A stretch of 28,107 nt of DNA, taken from positions 1 through 28,107 of IMG/VR virus record IMGVR_UViG_3300042448_000164. One strand, given 5' to 3'. Source of the DNA: a virus. Numbering within the stretch: position 1 is the first letter of the stretch; the number at the start of each line of letters is the position of its first letter. The translations under genes were made by a program, and so were the position numbers. Under the pieces are notes generated by a model. That model searched no databases. It was not told where the DNA came from and saw nothing but the letters and a program-made list of their open reading frames with translations. Positions 7,855-13,662 of the stretch are shown here, in pieces.

Positions 7855-8263
7855 CTTCGGCAATATTTTAGACCGAGAAACTTACGAGAAACTAAGGGAA
7901 TTAGATTACACAAACCCAAACTTTAAGGGGTGCGCTGACGAGTTTCAATTCAATCGTGAATGGTGGGTTATGCTTGACGATATGAGCCGAATTGTTGCTT
8001 ATTGCGGCTCAATTTATTCTAAAGGCATCTGCATATTTAACAGGGCGTGGGTGCATAAAGATTATAGAGGGCAAGGAATACAAAGACGAATGATTAAGAC
8101 CAGGTTAAAAGCTGCGTCTACTTTTTGCCATATAGCTATTACATACACAACACTTGATAACTTTCCAAGTGCTAATAATCTTATTTCGTGTGGGTTTAAG
8201 CTTTACTTACCCGAATATTCATACGGGGGTTACGATAAACTTTACTTCCAGAAGCTACTATAA
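7832..8263 (+). CDS. GNAT-family N-acetyltransferase
   Basis: 143 residues. The acetyl-CoA-binding motif A is visible at about residues 71-95 (AWVHKDYRGQGIQRRMIKTR, with R-G-Q-G-I-Q as the pyrophosphate loop). Motif B, a later helix, carries NFPSANNLISCGFKLY, the typical N-x-x-S-x-x-x-x-x-x-x-GF ending. The upstream strand IVAYCGSIYSKGICIFN matches the fold. It transfers an acetyl group to an amine; the substrate could be a host or phage protein, a small molecule or a tRNA, and the sequence does not say. It is the last gene before a 245-base regulatory gap, so it probably ends the transcription unit that contains lysis. Confidence 0.82.
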   Translation: MRLKKIFSFGNILDRETYEKLRELDYTNPNFKGCADEFQFNREWWVMLDDMSRIVAYCGSIYSKGICIFNRAWVHKDYRGQGIQRRMIKTRLKAASTFCHIAITYTTLDNFPSANNLISCGFKLYLPEYSYGGYDKLYFQKLL

Positions 8264-8281
8264 TGTTGCACTTTAGTACAA

Positions 8282-8308
8282 CAAAAGGTAGTAATACTAC
8301 TACTTTTG
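8282..8308 (+). terminator. Hairpin after the GNAT gene, possible terminator
   Basis: An inverted repeat made of CAAAAG (8282-8287) with CTTTTG (8303-8308), and GTAGTA (8288-8293) with TACTAC (8295-8300), with a two-base bulge (TA, 8301-8302). Only one base separates the inner arms, so the loop would open by a few pairs in RNA. It lies 19 bases after the GNAT stop and is followed by GGCTGCATTTTAC rather than a clean U-tract. It could be a weak terminator of the preceding operon or a DNA site. Confidence 0.4.
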
Positions 8309-8381
8309 GCTGCATTTTACTGCCGACTTTGGCAAGTTATACCTTTACTTTATTACATAATTTGTAAAGTTTTAGCTTTAC

Positions 8382-8430
8382 TTTGTACGTTATTTTGTAC
8401 GTTTCTAAGTACAAATGCAACATTGTTGCA
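8382..8430. promoter_or_regulatory. Operator-like cluster upstream of the replication operon
   Basis: Two direct copies of TTTGTACGTT (8382-8391 and 8394-8403) are followed by an inverted relative, AAGTACAAA (8407-8415), and then a perfect palindrome, TGCAACA-T-TGTTGCA (8416-8430). A half-site TGTTGCA also occurs at 8264-8270. All lie just upstream of the promoter at 8458. The arrangement looks like binding sites for a dimeric regulator; the protein is unknown. Confidence 0.5.
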
Positions 8431-8457
8431 AAAATAATTCTAAAATATTTTAATAGT

Positions 8458-8491
8458 TTTGCACTTTGTATTGTGTATTGTTGTATATTTG
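8458..8491 (+). promoter_or_regulatory. Bacteroidota-type promoter of the DNA-metabolism operon
   Basis: TTTG at 8458-8461 and TATATTTG at 8484-8491 match the Bacteroidota consensus TTTG / TAnnTTTG with a 22-base spacer. The start codon of the next gene is at 8509, leaving a leader of roughly 10 bases. A second promoter with the same -7 core and the same spacing is found at 18802-18835. Confidence 0.7.
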
Positions 8492-8508
8492 TGTAAACAA
8501 AACACAAA

Positions 8509-8715
8509 ATGACACATTTAACCAACTACCAAATGTTCCAATATCAGCGATACGGGAACATATTAATTGACGGGAGCAGGACTACATCAAACCCTTATGA
8601 CCCCGCCTTATTGCCTAAAAACTACGATTACGAAGATGACGATTATACGTTTACTCGTTGGGTAGAAAACAATGCAGAACTTGAACTTTTAAAAAACGAA
8701 TTATATGAAGATTGA
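8509..8715 (+). CDS. Hypothetical acidic small protein, first gene after promoter
   Basis: 68 residues, not recognised. It begins at the ATG after AAACACAAA, about 17 bases past the -7 box. The N-terminal half is aromatic and polar (NYQMFQYQRYGNILIDG). The C-terminal half is acidic (PKNYDYEDDDYTFTRWVENN), which gives it a DNA-mimic-like charge. As the first gene of a promoter it would be among the earliest products of this unit. It overlaps the next gene by 11 bases. Confidence 0.6.
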   Translation: MTHLTNYQMFQYQRYGNILIDGSRTTSNPYDPALLPKNYDYEDDDYTFTRWVENNAELELLKNELYED

Positions 8716-8920
8716 ATTTGTAAAAGAAACTAACCATAGAGGCGATGTTTACTATTATACAACAGTAGATGGTCGTTACCAAAAAGACACTATATCGTTG
8801 GACTACTCACAAGCCTATGAAATATTTATAGGAATGAGAAAAAAACAAGAGCCGACTATCGAAGTATTAGAACATTATATTATTAAAGAAACAACACCAG
8901 AAACAAATGAGCCTAATTAA
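8705..8920 (+). CDS. Hypothetical small protein
   Basis: 71 residues without a family that I know. It looks like a compact alpha/beta domain: strands KIEFVKETN, VYYYTTVDGRYQ and TISLDYS, then a helix QAYEIFIGMRKKQE, ending in a polar tail. It overlaps the preceding stop and the following ERF start, so it is translationally coupled with the recombination gene. Confidence 0.6.
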   Translation: MKIEFVKETNHRGDVYYYTTVDGRYQKDTISLDYSQAYEIFIGMRKKQEPTIEVLEHYIIKETTPETNEPN

Positions 8921-9440
8921 AATTCAACAGGAATTAAAAGCACCTAAAAACCAATTCAATGCTTTTGCTAAATACAAGTACCGAAGTGCAGAAGATATAA
9001 TCGAAGCTGCAAAACCTATATGCCATAAGTACGGCTACGCTTTAATGTTAAGCGATGAGGTTATAGAAGTAGGCGGTAGAGTTTATGTAAAGGCTACCGC
9101 TTGTTTAAGTAACGGAGAAGATAACATTACTTGCACGGGTCTTGCTCGTGAAGAGGAAAATAAAAAGGGAATGGACTCAAGTCAAATTACGGGTAGTTCA
9201 AGTTCTTATGCTCGTAAATATGCTATGAATGGTTTATTTGCCATAGATGACACTAAAGATGCAGATGCTACAAATGAGCATAAAGACGAAGTAAGCGAAG
9301 GACAAAAGGCATTCTTAATTGAGCAGTTAGATAAGACAAAGTTTACTCAGGAACAAAAGTATAAGGCTATCGAGAAAATCAAAGCTATCAAGACCTTAGA
9401 CGAATTTAACAAGATTAAAGAAACAATAAAGAAAAGCTAA
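8907..9440 (+). CDS. erf: ERF-family single-strand annealing recombinase
   Basis: 177 residues. The N-terminal domain follows the ERF superfamily pattern: SLIKIQQELKAPKNQFNAFA with KYKYRSAEDIIEAAKPICHK (about residues 2-42), then a beta core (VYVKATACLSNGEDNITCTG), and the hallmark Ser-rich GSSSSYARKYAMNGLFAIDD (about 93-112). The C-terminal region after DTKDAD is a separate lysine-rich helical piece. ERF proteins anneal complementary single strands and support phage recombination or genome circularisation (P22 Erf is the type). The gene lies with an exonuclease, a VRR-NUC nuclease and replication genes, which fits. It runs into the next gene with stop and ATG sharing TAATG. Confidence 0.88.
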   Translation: MSLIKIQQELKAPKNQFNAFAKYKYRSAEDIIEAAKPICHKYGYALMLSDEVIEVGGRVYVKATACLSNGEDNITCTGLAREEENKKGMDSSQITGSSSSYARKYAMNGLFAIDDTKDADATNEHKDEVSEGQKAFLIEQLDKTKFTQEQKYKAIEKIKAIKTLDEFNKIKETIKKS

Positions 9441-9670
9441 TGAGGGAACTATTACCATTTGAAAGGCAGATGTTACTTGCAGAAGTTTACCATTACGCTT
9501 GGTATAACGAAGAGGCATACGAGGACTTATTAGCCTTTATTAAAAAGTATGAAAACAAATTAGACAAACCCGTTTTTTTTAACCCAATCAATAACAATGA
9601 CACAACAACAACAAATCTTGAACCACTTGCTATCGGGCAAAACATTGACACCAATCCAGGCTTTAACTAA
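9440..9670 (+). CDS. Hypothetical small protein overlapping an HTH gene
   Basis: 76 residues. The N-terminal 44 residues form acidic amphipathic helices (FERQMLLAEVYHYAWYNEEA). After a T8 run at 9573-9580 the protein continues as FFNPINNNDTTTTNLEPLAI, a low-complexity tail that overlaps the next gene by 74 bases in another frame. The tail may simply be read-through into the neighbour's coding sequence. No family recognised. Confidence 0.55.
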   Translation: MRELLPFERQMLLAEVYHYAWYNEEAYEDLLAFIKKYENKLDKPVFFNPINNNDTTTTNLEPLAIGQNIDTNPGFN

Positions 9671-9806
9671 TTACAACAGCCTTAGACTTGCAGCCGTAGT
9701 GTTTGAATTAAAACGCAAAGGCTACAAAGTACAAACGGAATTAATTAACATAGGTACGAAAAAACAAAGTAAATTAGTAGCTCAATATTCAATTAAAAAC
9801 AAATAA
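9597..9806 (+). CDS. Small helix-turn-helix DNA-binding protein (HTH_39-like)
   Basis: 69 residues. QQQQILNHLLSGKTLTPIQA followed by LTNYNSLRLAAVVFELKRKG has the layout of the small HTH family I know as HTH_39: helix 1, then TPIQAL in the turn, then a recognition helix SLRLAAVVFELKRKGY. The rest is a short wing-like hairpin (VQTELINIG...KLVAQYSI). It probably binds DNA, perhaps as an early regulator, and is a candidate for binding the palindromes upstream of this operon. The ATG at 9597 lies inside the preceding gene and no upstream alternative start is better. Confidence 0.75.
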   Translation: MTQQQQILNHLLSGKTLTPIQALTNYNSLRLAAVVFELKRKGYKVQTELINIGTKKQSKLVAQYSIKNK

Positions 9807-9808
9807 AA

Positions 9809-10003
9809 ATGGAACAAAAAAAATGGAGTGCAGGTGCTTGGAAAAAGCAGACCGCTAAAGGAGAAGTAATTAATTTTACAATTAACGATGTTAAGTATTC
9901 AATGTGGGTTAATGCTTACAAGACCGAGGATAAGCAACCCGATTACAAGATTTATGTAAACGATTTTAAACCTAAAGAAGATACGGAAGGATTGCCGTTT
10001 TAA
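9809..10003 (+). CDS. Small conserved phage protein with SSB-like acidic tip
   Basis: 64 residues, starting two bases after the HTH stop behind AAAA. It reads as a small beta domain (KWSAGAWKKQTAKGEVINFT, then INDVKYSMWVNAY) and closes with PKEDTEGLPF. The ending resembles the conserved acidic tail of bacterial SSB proteins (DDxPF), which recruits repair and replication proteins. The body is too short for a full OB fold. A single-strand-DNA-associated role next to ERF is possible but unproved. Confidence 0.6.
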   Translation: MEQKKWSAGAWKKQTAKGEVINFTINDVKYSMWVNAYKTEDKQPDYKIYVNDFKPKEDTEGLPF

Positions 10004-10005
10004 TT

Positions 10006-10434
10006 ATGCTAAATAGAAAGAAGGACATATCAATAAGACAATTAAAGGAGTTATACTTTGCACAACGTAACACCCATTTGCAACTGCACGAAATGATGCA
10101 GCAACTTGGATTGTTAGGCATAGAAGATAACGAACCTTTAGGGTTAGACATTGGTGCGAGAACTATTGTCAAATTGGTAGACGAAGAGTTTGAGTGCGAT
10201 GTATTAATAAAGGATAGGAGTTTAAAAACAACGTTTGGGCGCAAGGCTGCGGCATACTTACTCAGGAGATACACAAAGTTAAGCCTTAAGGAGATAAGCC
10301 AATACACAGGAACAAGCGACCATACTACTGCTATCCATAACATAAAACAAGCAAATAACCTAATAGAAACTGAGGACTGGTTTAAAACTAAGCTAAAAAA
10401 ACTTTGCTTAAAATTAGAACTTAAAGAAATTTAG
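10006..10434 (+). CDS. DnaA domain-IV-like DNA-binding protein (no AAA+ domain)
   Basis: 142 residues. The C-terminal half (about residues 72-125) matches DnaA domain IV: FGRKAAAYLLRRYTKLSLKE, then ISQYTGTSDHTTAIHNIKQA. SDHTTAIH (104-111) corresponds to the DnaA signature (D/E-HTT-x-x-H) that contacts the DnaA box. The N-terminal 70 residues contain a helix pair (KDISIRQLKELYFAQRNTHL) and are not a DnaA ATPase: no Walker motif is present. It might bind DnaA-box-like sites at the phage origin, recruit or block host initiation, or act as a regulator. Its operon places it with ERF and upstream of the replisome-organiser-like gene. The gene is preceded by AATT and no SD. Confidence 0.85.
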   Translation: MLNRKKDISIRQLKELYFAQRNTHLQLHEMMQQLGLLGIEDNEPLGLDIGARTIVKLVDEEFECDVLIKDRSLKTTFGRKAAAYLLRRYTKLSLKEISQYTGTSDHTTAIHNIKQANNLIETEDWFKTKLKKLCLKLELKEI

Positions 10435-10436
10435 TG

Positions 10437-10444
10437 TATATTTG
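10437..10444 (+). promoter_or_regulatory. -7 box of a putative promoter upstream of the structured leader
   Basis: GTG followed by TATATTTG repeats the -7 core seen at 8484 and 18828. No clean TTTG lies at the right distance; the best candidate is TTAG at 10414-10417, 19 bases upstream. Transcription would begin near 10450, immediately before the two-hairpin element. The box overlaps the stop region of the DnaA-like gene. Confidence 0.5.
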
Positions 10445-10450
10445 CAACAT

Positions 10451-10550
10451 AAATATAAGACACATTAAGGAAGAGCGAACCCATAATGTGTTTAGTGGTT
10501 AAATAATAAAGACCCTTGAAGTTCGCTCCTTCTTGGGTCTTTTCTTTTTT
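10451..10550 (+). ncRNA. Two-hairpin structured RNA with complementary loops (kissing loops); leader or small RNA
   Basis: Hairpin 1: stem 10458-10467 with 10484-10493 (core ACACATTA / TAATGTGT), possible extra GG/CC pairs at 10469-10470 and 10481-10482, loop AAGAGCGAAC. Hairpin 2: AAAGACCC (10508-10515) with GGGTCTTT (10535-10542), inner GAAG/CTTC pairs (10518-10521 with 10529-10532), loop TTCGCTC (10522-10528). The 7-base loop of hairpin 2 is perfectly complementary to GAGCGAA (10473-10479) in loop 1; the complementarity extends to 8 bases using C10480 and G10521. Hairpin 2 ends in a U-rich run. The element fills the gap between the DnaA-like gene and the replisome-organiser-like gene and has a -7 box just upstream. 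It could be a stand-alone small RNA or an attenuating leader. I do not recognise it as a known RNA family. Confidence 0.65.
10508..10550 (+). terminator. Intrinsic terminator / attenuator ending at the next start codon
   Basis: AAAGACCC / GGGTCTTT stem (10508-10515 and 10535-10542) followed by TTTCTTTTTT up to 10550, the classic hairpin plus U-tract. The ATG of the next gene is at 10552, so termination here would remove that gene from the transcript. The terminator loop is the partner of the upstream loop, suggesting regulated read-through. Confidence 0.7.
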
Positions 10551-10551
10551 T

Positions 10552-11340
10552 ATGGCAAAACGATTTACAGACACGGAGAAATGGAAAAAACCTTTTATCC
10601 GCAACCTTTCAGCACCTTACAAACTTCTATGGCTTTACATCTGTGATGACTGCGACCACGCAGGAATTTGGCAGGTAGACATTGACGTAGCAAGAATTAG
10701 GATAGGCGAACAAATAACGGAGCGTGAAGCTTTAAAATTTTTTGGAGATAAAATTATTAGAATAGATGAAGGTAACAAATGGTACATACCTTCCTTTATA
10801 GATTTTCAGTACCCAAGTGGACTTAACCCAGACAACAAAGCACACGGCGGAATTATCAAAGTTTTACAAAAATACAATTTAATAGATGAGGAATTTAAGC
10901 CCCTTGTAAGCACCTTATATGGTGCTATGGATATGGATAAGGAAATGGATATGGATAAGGATAAGGTAATGGTAAAGAAAAAACTTGCAGAAAATACAAA
11001 TGCAAAATGTAATTTTGAACAAGCCTTAGAGTATTTTAGTTTTCGTATTGGATTAGAACAAGGCAAAATAGAAGCAGAAAAGTTTTTTAACTATTACGAA
11101 AGCAACGGATGGAAAGTAGGTAAAAACCCTATGAAAAATTGGAGAGCATCAGCAAATAATTGGATAACTAACTCAACCACATATGCAAAAGGAACTACAA
11201 ACAATAAGCCAAAACTTAATAAGCACGAACTCGACAACCTTAGAAACTACAACTATATCCACTCTACTTCCTATGGAGAAGGAGATTATGCAAAGCTTTT
11301 CGGGGGAGAGGGTACGCAATCTGAACTCTACCATATTTAA
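10552..11340 (+). CDS. Replisome organiser / DnaD-like phage replication protein
   Basis: 262 residues from the ATG at 10552; an upstream TTG in the same frame lies inside the terminator hairpin and is not credible. The N-terminus (MAKRFTDTEKWKKPFIRNLS, then APYKLLWLYICDDCDHAGIW, and IPSFIDFQYP at about 82-91) is the winged-helix start seen in many phage replication initiators. Residues about 124-137 are a DMDK repeat (GAMDMDKEMDMDKDK) followed by KKKLAE. The later part has FEQALEYFSFRIG and KFFNYYESNGWKVGKNPMKN followed by WRASANNWI, a DnaT/DnaD-like segment that helps load the helicase. Probable role: bind the phage origin and recruit host replication proteins. The terminator touching its start suggests that expression is controlled. 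Confidence 0.78.
   Translation: MAKRFTDTEKWKKPFIRNLSAPYKLLWLYICDDCDHAGIWQVDIDVARIRIGEQITEREALKFFGDKIIRIDEGNKWYIPSFIDFQYPSGLNPDNKAHGGIIKVLQKYNLIDEEFKPLVSTLYGAMDMDKEMDMDKDKVMVKKKLAENTNAKCNFEQALEYFSFRIGLEQGKIEAEKFFNYYESNGWKVGKNPMKNWRASANNWITNSTTYAKGTTNNKPKLNKHELDNLRNYNYIHSTSYGEGDYAKLFGGEGTQSELYHI
10927..10961 (+). repeat. 18-bp tandem repeat inside the replication gene (iteron-like)
   Basis: The 17-base word ATGGATATGGATAAGGA occurs at 10927-10943 and again at 10945-10961, a period of 18 bases, followed by a shorter ATAAGG echo. It encodes the DMDK repeat. In lambda-type phages the origin lies as iterons inside the initiator gene, so this could be the origin. It could also be a simple low-complexity linker. 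Confidence 0.6.
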
Positions 11341-11941
11341 ACAAAACCTTGTTTATTTAATGCAGCTTGTAGGCATTAACAATCCTGGCGAAGTTAAATT
11401 AGCAATCTTAGAGGATTGGATAAGAACCGAGTATGGCGGCTTTACAATAAACGAGGTTAAAGTAGCGTTTAAGCAAATGGTAGCTAATGACTTTATAGAC
11501 CACTACCAAAACTTTAGTCCTGCTTATTTTAGTCAGGTTATGGATAGGTACAAGAAAAAAGCAAACGAAGTAAGAAAAATGATGCCACAAGAAAGAGTAG
11601 AAGCAATCCCACATTTAACCGATTTAGAAATAATTGATTACTCTTATCAAGAATACAAGGTTCTTGAAAATAGAACATTCGATAGGTTGTTTAACCCATT
11701 AAGCGTATTTACAAAGCTTAATAGTTCAGGCATTAAGGTATGGACAAAAGAAGATGGCGCACTTGCTAAAAAGAAACTTATGGAGATTATTACTTACAAA
11801 GCTAATAAAATGGACATCATAAGCGCAAAGCAGTACCGAGACGAATGGACTGAGCAATGGCTTAAGAACCAGGCAAGAGCCATTGCCGTAGCTTTATTTT
11901 TTGATTTGCAAATTAAAAATGGTAAAGTTTCATTTTCTTAA
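11288..11941 (+). CDS. Hypothetical replication-associated protein
   Basis: About 217 residues from ATG 11288, chosen because GGAGAAGGAG lies directly before it; ATG 11273 is also possible, and both overlap the end of the previous gene in another frame. The frame is open further upstream to 11183, but that part shows no sign of coding. Recognisable stretches are VGINNPGEVKLAILEDWIRT, then EYGGFTINEVKVAFKQMVAN and a PAYFSQVMDRYKKKANEV helix. These look like a DNA-metabolism helper domain often placed after a phage initiator, possibly a helicase-loader role. I cannot name a family. The C-terminal half is helical and basic. Confidence 0.65.
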   Translation: MQSFSGERVRNLNSTIFKQNLVYLMQLVGINNPGEVKLAILEDWIRTEYGGFTINEVKVAFKQMVANDFIDHYQNFSPAYFSQVMDRYKKKANEVRKMMPQERVEAIPHLTDLEIIDYSYQEYKVLENRTFDRLFNPLSVFTKLNSSGIKVWTKEDGALAKKKLMEIITYKANKMDIISAKQYRDEWTEQWLKNQARAIAVALFFDLQIKNGKVSFS

Positions 11942-11955
11942 TATAGTTTTGTAAT

Positions 11956-12261
11956 ATGACCGCAAACGAATTAACTAAAGAAGCAATCAAGACCCTAAAT
12001 AAAAACGGGTGCTTTGTATGGCGTAATAACAATCTTGCGGTTAGGGGTCGCACTTTTATAGGACTTAAAGGAGTTCCAGATGTAGTTGGCTTTCATACTC
12101 AAACAGGAGTAGCAGTTTATTGCGAAACAAAAGCAATAGGAGATAAACTAAGTAGCTATCAAATATCATTTTTAAACTTAGCAAAGACGGCAAATTGTTT
12201 TTGTTATATAGCAACCGAAGAGAACGGCAAACTAACCCTAAAAGAATATGAACAAGAATAG
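11956..12261 (+). CDS. VRR-NUC domain nuclease (Holliday-junction-resolvase-like)
   Basis: 101 residues, a full-length stand-alone VRR-NUC domain. The PD-(D/E)xK core is visible: GVPDVVGF (Asp of the PD motif) followed by VAVYCETKAIGDKLSSYQIS, where E-T-K supplies the Glu and Lys. The residues GRTFIGLKG before it and the Gln after it (SSYQISFLN) also fit the family. It probably cleaves branched DNA during replication or recombination, working with ERF. The end overlaps the next ATG by 14 bases. Confidence 0.85.
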   Translation: MTANELTKEAIKTLNKNGCFVWRNNNLAVRGRTFIGLKGVPDVVGFHTQTGVAVYCETKAIGDKLSSYQISFLNLAKTANCFCYIATEENGKLTLKEYEQE

Positions 12262-12724
12262 CATCATATTAGAACTTTGGGAAAGCCGAGAACTTAAGGA
12301 AGCAATAGATAAAATGCAGCCTGAAGATTTACGAGAAGATTTAAGAAGCGAACTATTTAAAGTGCTATGTGAAATGGAAGAAGAGCGTTTAATTGATATG
12401 CGCACACGCAACGTATTAAAGTTCTATTTGGTTAGAACAATGATTAATATGATGCAAAGTAACACGAGCCAATTTTATAGGACATACCGCAAACCTTTAG
12501 AAGTAGAATTAATTGTTCACGATAGAGACGAAGATTTACTTAACAAAGTAGAAGATGAGTTATCCAAGATGCACTGGTACAAAGCGGAACTATTACGAGT
12601 TTATGCAATTAAGCACAACTGCAACGCTAAAGAACTAAGCAGGGTAACTGGTATTCCGTATATGTCAATACATAGGGAATTAAAACTAACTAAACGAGAA
12701 CTTAAAAAACAATTACGCAAATGA
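12248..12724 (+). CDS. Sigma-70-like / HTH protein (phage sigma-like regulator)
   Basis: 158 residues. QPEDLREDLRSELFKVLCEM (about residues 24-43) and LKFYLVRTMINMMQSNTSQF (about 57-76), ending in YRTYRKP, resemble the sigma region-2 helices in sigma-like proteins of Bacteroidota phages. The C-terminus has a region-4-like HTH (WYKAELLRVYAIKHNCNAKE, then LSRVTGIPYMSIHRELKLTK). A role in switching host RNA polymerase to phage promoters is plausible. The shared TTGTATATTTG promoters could be its targets or the host's. The acidic linker between the regions is short. It overlaps the following gene with ATGA. Confidence 0.6.
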   Translation: MNKNSIILELWESRELKEAIDKMQPEDLREDLRSELFKVLCEMEEERLIDMRTRNVLKFYLVRTMINMMQSNTSQFYRTYRKPLEVELIVHDRDEDLLNKVEDELSKMHWYKAELLRVYAIKHNCNAKELSRVTGIPYMSIHRELKLTKRELKKQLRK

Positions 12725-12954
12725 TAATTATAGCAGCGATATGCTTTGCAATTTTCTTTGTAGAGATACACCAATTCCATAGGAAGTGGAAATTAGATTT
12801 TAAGCCTTTTAGTTGCACGAGTTGTTTAGCAGCTTGGAGCGGTTTGGCTTTATATTTACTGCCTACAATATGTACCGACATAATTTCGTTTGTATTTATA
12901 CCAGGAGTGTTAGCACCTTTACTTTCAAAAATAATGTGGAACTTATGGAAATAG
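12721..12954 (+). CDS. Small membrane protein with a Cys pair
   Basis: 77 residues. TM1 is at the very N-terminus (MIIIAAICFAIFFVEI). After a basic loop comes FSCTSCLAAWSGLALYLLP, a CxxC pair running into TM2. A third hydrophobic stretch follows (IISFVFIPGVLAPLLSKIMW). I have seen this kind of CxxC-TM small protein in Bacteroidota phages but know no function. It may sit near the envelope-modifying genes that follow. The start overlaps the sigma-like gene stop (ATGA) and the end overlaps the next start. Confidence 0.6.
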   Translation: MIIIAAICFAIFFVEIHQFHRKWKLDFKPFSCTSCLAAWSGLALYLLPTICTDIISFVFIPGVLAPLLSKIMWNLWK

Positions 12955-13190
12955 AACACCGCAACTTTTTAGACGAACACGTTGGTAATTGGCATACAGT
13001 ACAAAATGGGTATGTGCGTAATATCGATTTAGACATCTTAAAAATGTACGAGCATATTTATCGCAAGTATATGAGTGCAGATTTTATCTTAACAGTATGG
13101 TGTGGTAATTGTATCTTCGATATGATTAAACGTTTATACACTTGGTACGAAGAGCAACCTAAACCTAAAAATAAAAAAAAGAATGGCTAA
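12945..13190 (+). CDS. Hypothetical small protein with CGNC motif
   Basis: 81 residues from ATG 12945; the frame is open to 12813 but that part is the shadow of the membrane gene. Features are an acidic/aromatic start (EIEHRNFLDEHVGNWHTVQN), then a helix (LDILKMYEHIYRKYM) and FILTVWCGNCIFDMIKRLY with a CxxC pair, and a lysine-rich end (KPKNKKKNG). The CGNC pair could bind zinc. Not recognised. It is coupled by overlap to genes on both sides. Confidence 0.6.
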   Translation: MEIEHRNFLDEHVGNWHTVQNGYVRNIDLDILKMYEHIYRKYMSADFILTVWCGNCIFDMIKRLYTWYEEQPKPKNKKKNG

Positions 13191-13662
13191 CTTTATCCAC
13201 CCTACCGCTATAATTGGCGATAACGTAATTATCGGAGACGGAAACTACATTGGTGCTTATTGTATTATTGGAGACCCTGCCGAACATAAGAAGTTTTGGC
13301 AAAAAGAAAAAGGCAAAGTTTACATTGGCGATAACAATGTTATTACAGGACTTGTAACAATAGATGCAGGAACAGAGATAGACACATTCATTGGTAATAA
13401 TTGCTTCATAATGAAACACGCACACATAGGACACGATTGCACAATCTTAGATAATGTTACTATAAGCTGCGGAGCAAAAATAGGTGGGCATTCAATTATT
13501 GACAAAGGTGCTAACATAGGACTAAACGCAGTTCTGCATCAGTTTGCAAACGTAGGAGAAAATTGTATGATAGGTGCAAGTGCTTTTGTTAAAGGAGATG
13601 CAAAACCTAATACTAAATATGCAGGAGTTCCTGCACGAGAAATCGGCTCAAATATAAGATAA
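13183..13662 (+). CDS. LpxA-like left-handed beta-helix acyltransferase
   Basis: 159 residues with hexapeptide repeats throughout. The catalytic region of LpxA is matched: KHAHIGHDC (His84, equivalent to LpxA His125), GGH (102-103), and AVLHQFANVG (His119-Gln120-Phe121, the LpxA HQF motif). It ends with KYAGVPAREIG. It lacks the usual C-terminal helical domain of LpxA (about 70 residues) and has fewer coils. Such enzymes transfer an acyl chain from acyl-ACP to a sugar nucleotide; the nearest alternatives are N-acyltransferases of amino-sugar pathways. With the two glycosyltransferases downstream it suggests modification of lipid A, O-antigen or a virion glycan. The donor and acceptor cannot be read from the sequence. 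Confidence 0.83.
   Translation: MANFIHPTAIIGDNVIIGDGNYIGAYCIIGDPAEHKKFWQKEKGKVYIGDNNVITGLVTIDAGTEIDTFIGNNCFIMKHAHIGHDCTILDNVTISCGAKIGGHSIIDKGANIGLNAVLHQFANVGENCMIGASAFVKGDAKPNTKYAGVPAREIGSNIR

Noticed and set aside
9573-9580. T8 run at the end of the 9440 gene as a second programmed frameshift
   Set aside because: A -1 slip at GTT TTT TTT AAC meets TAA at once (9580-9582). Only a +1 or -2 shift would join the HTH frame, and ATG 9597 explains the HTH gene without it.
11183-11287. Upstream part of the 11183-11941 frame as coding
   Set aside because: It runs opposite in phase through the C-terminal coding of the replication gene, is Ser/Thr-rich without structure, and ATG 11288 has a strong purine-rich leader.
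11944-11951. TAGTTTTG before the VRR-NUC gene as a promoter
   Set aside because: It fits TAnnTTTG, but no TTTG lies within the proper spacing, and a start would leave almost no leader before ATG 11956.
13190-13204. DnaA-box-like word (TTATCCACC) at the start of the LpxA-like gene
   Set aside because: A single copy, one mismatch, encoding the conserved FIHPTA start of the enzyme; most likely chance.
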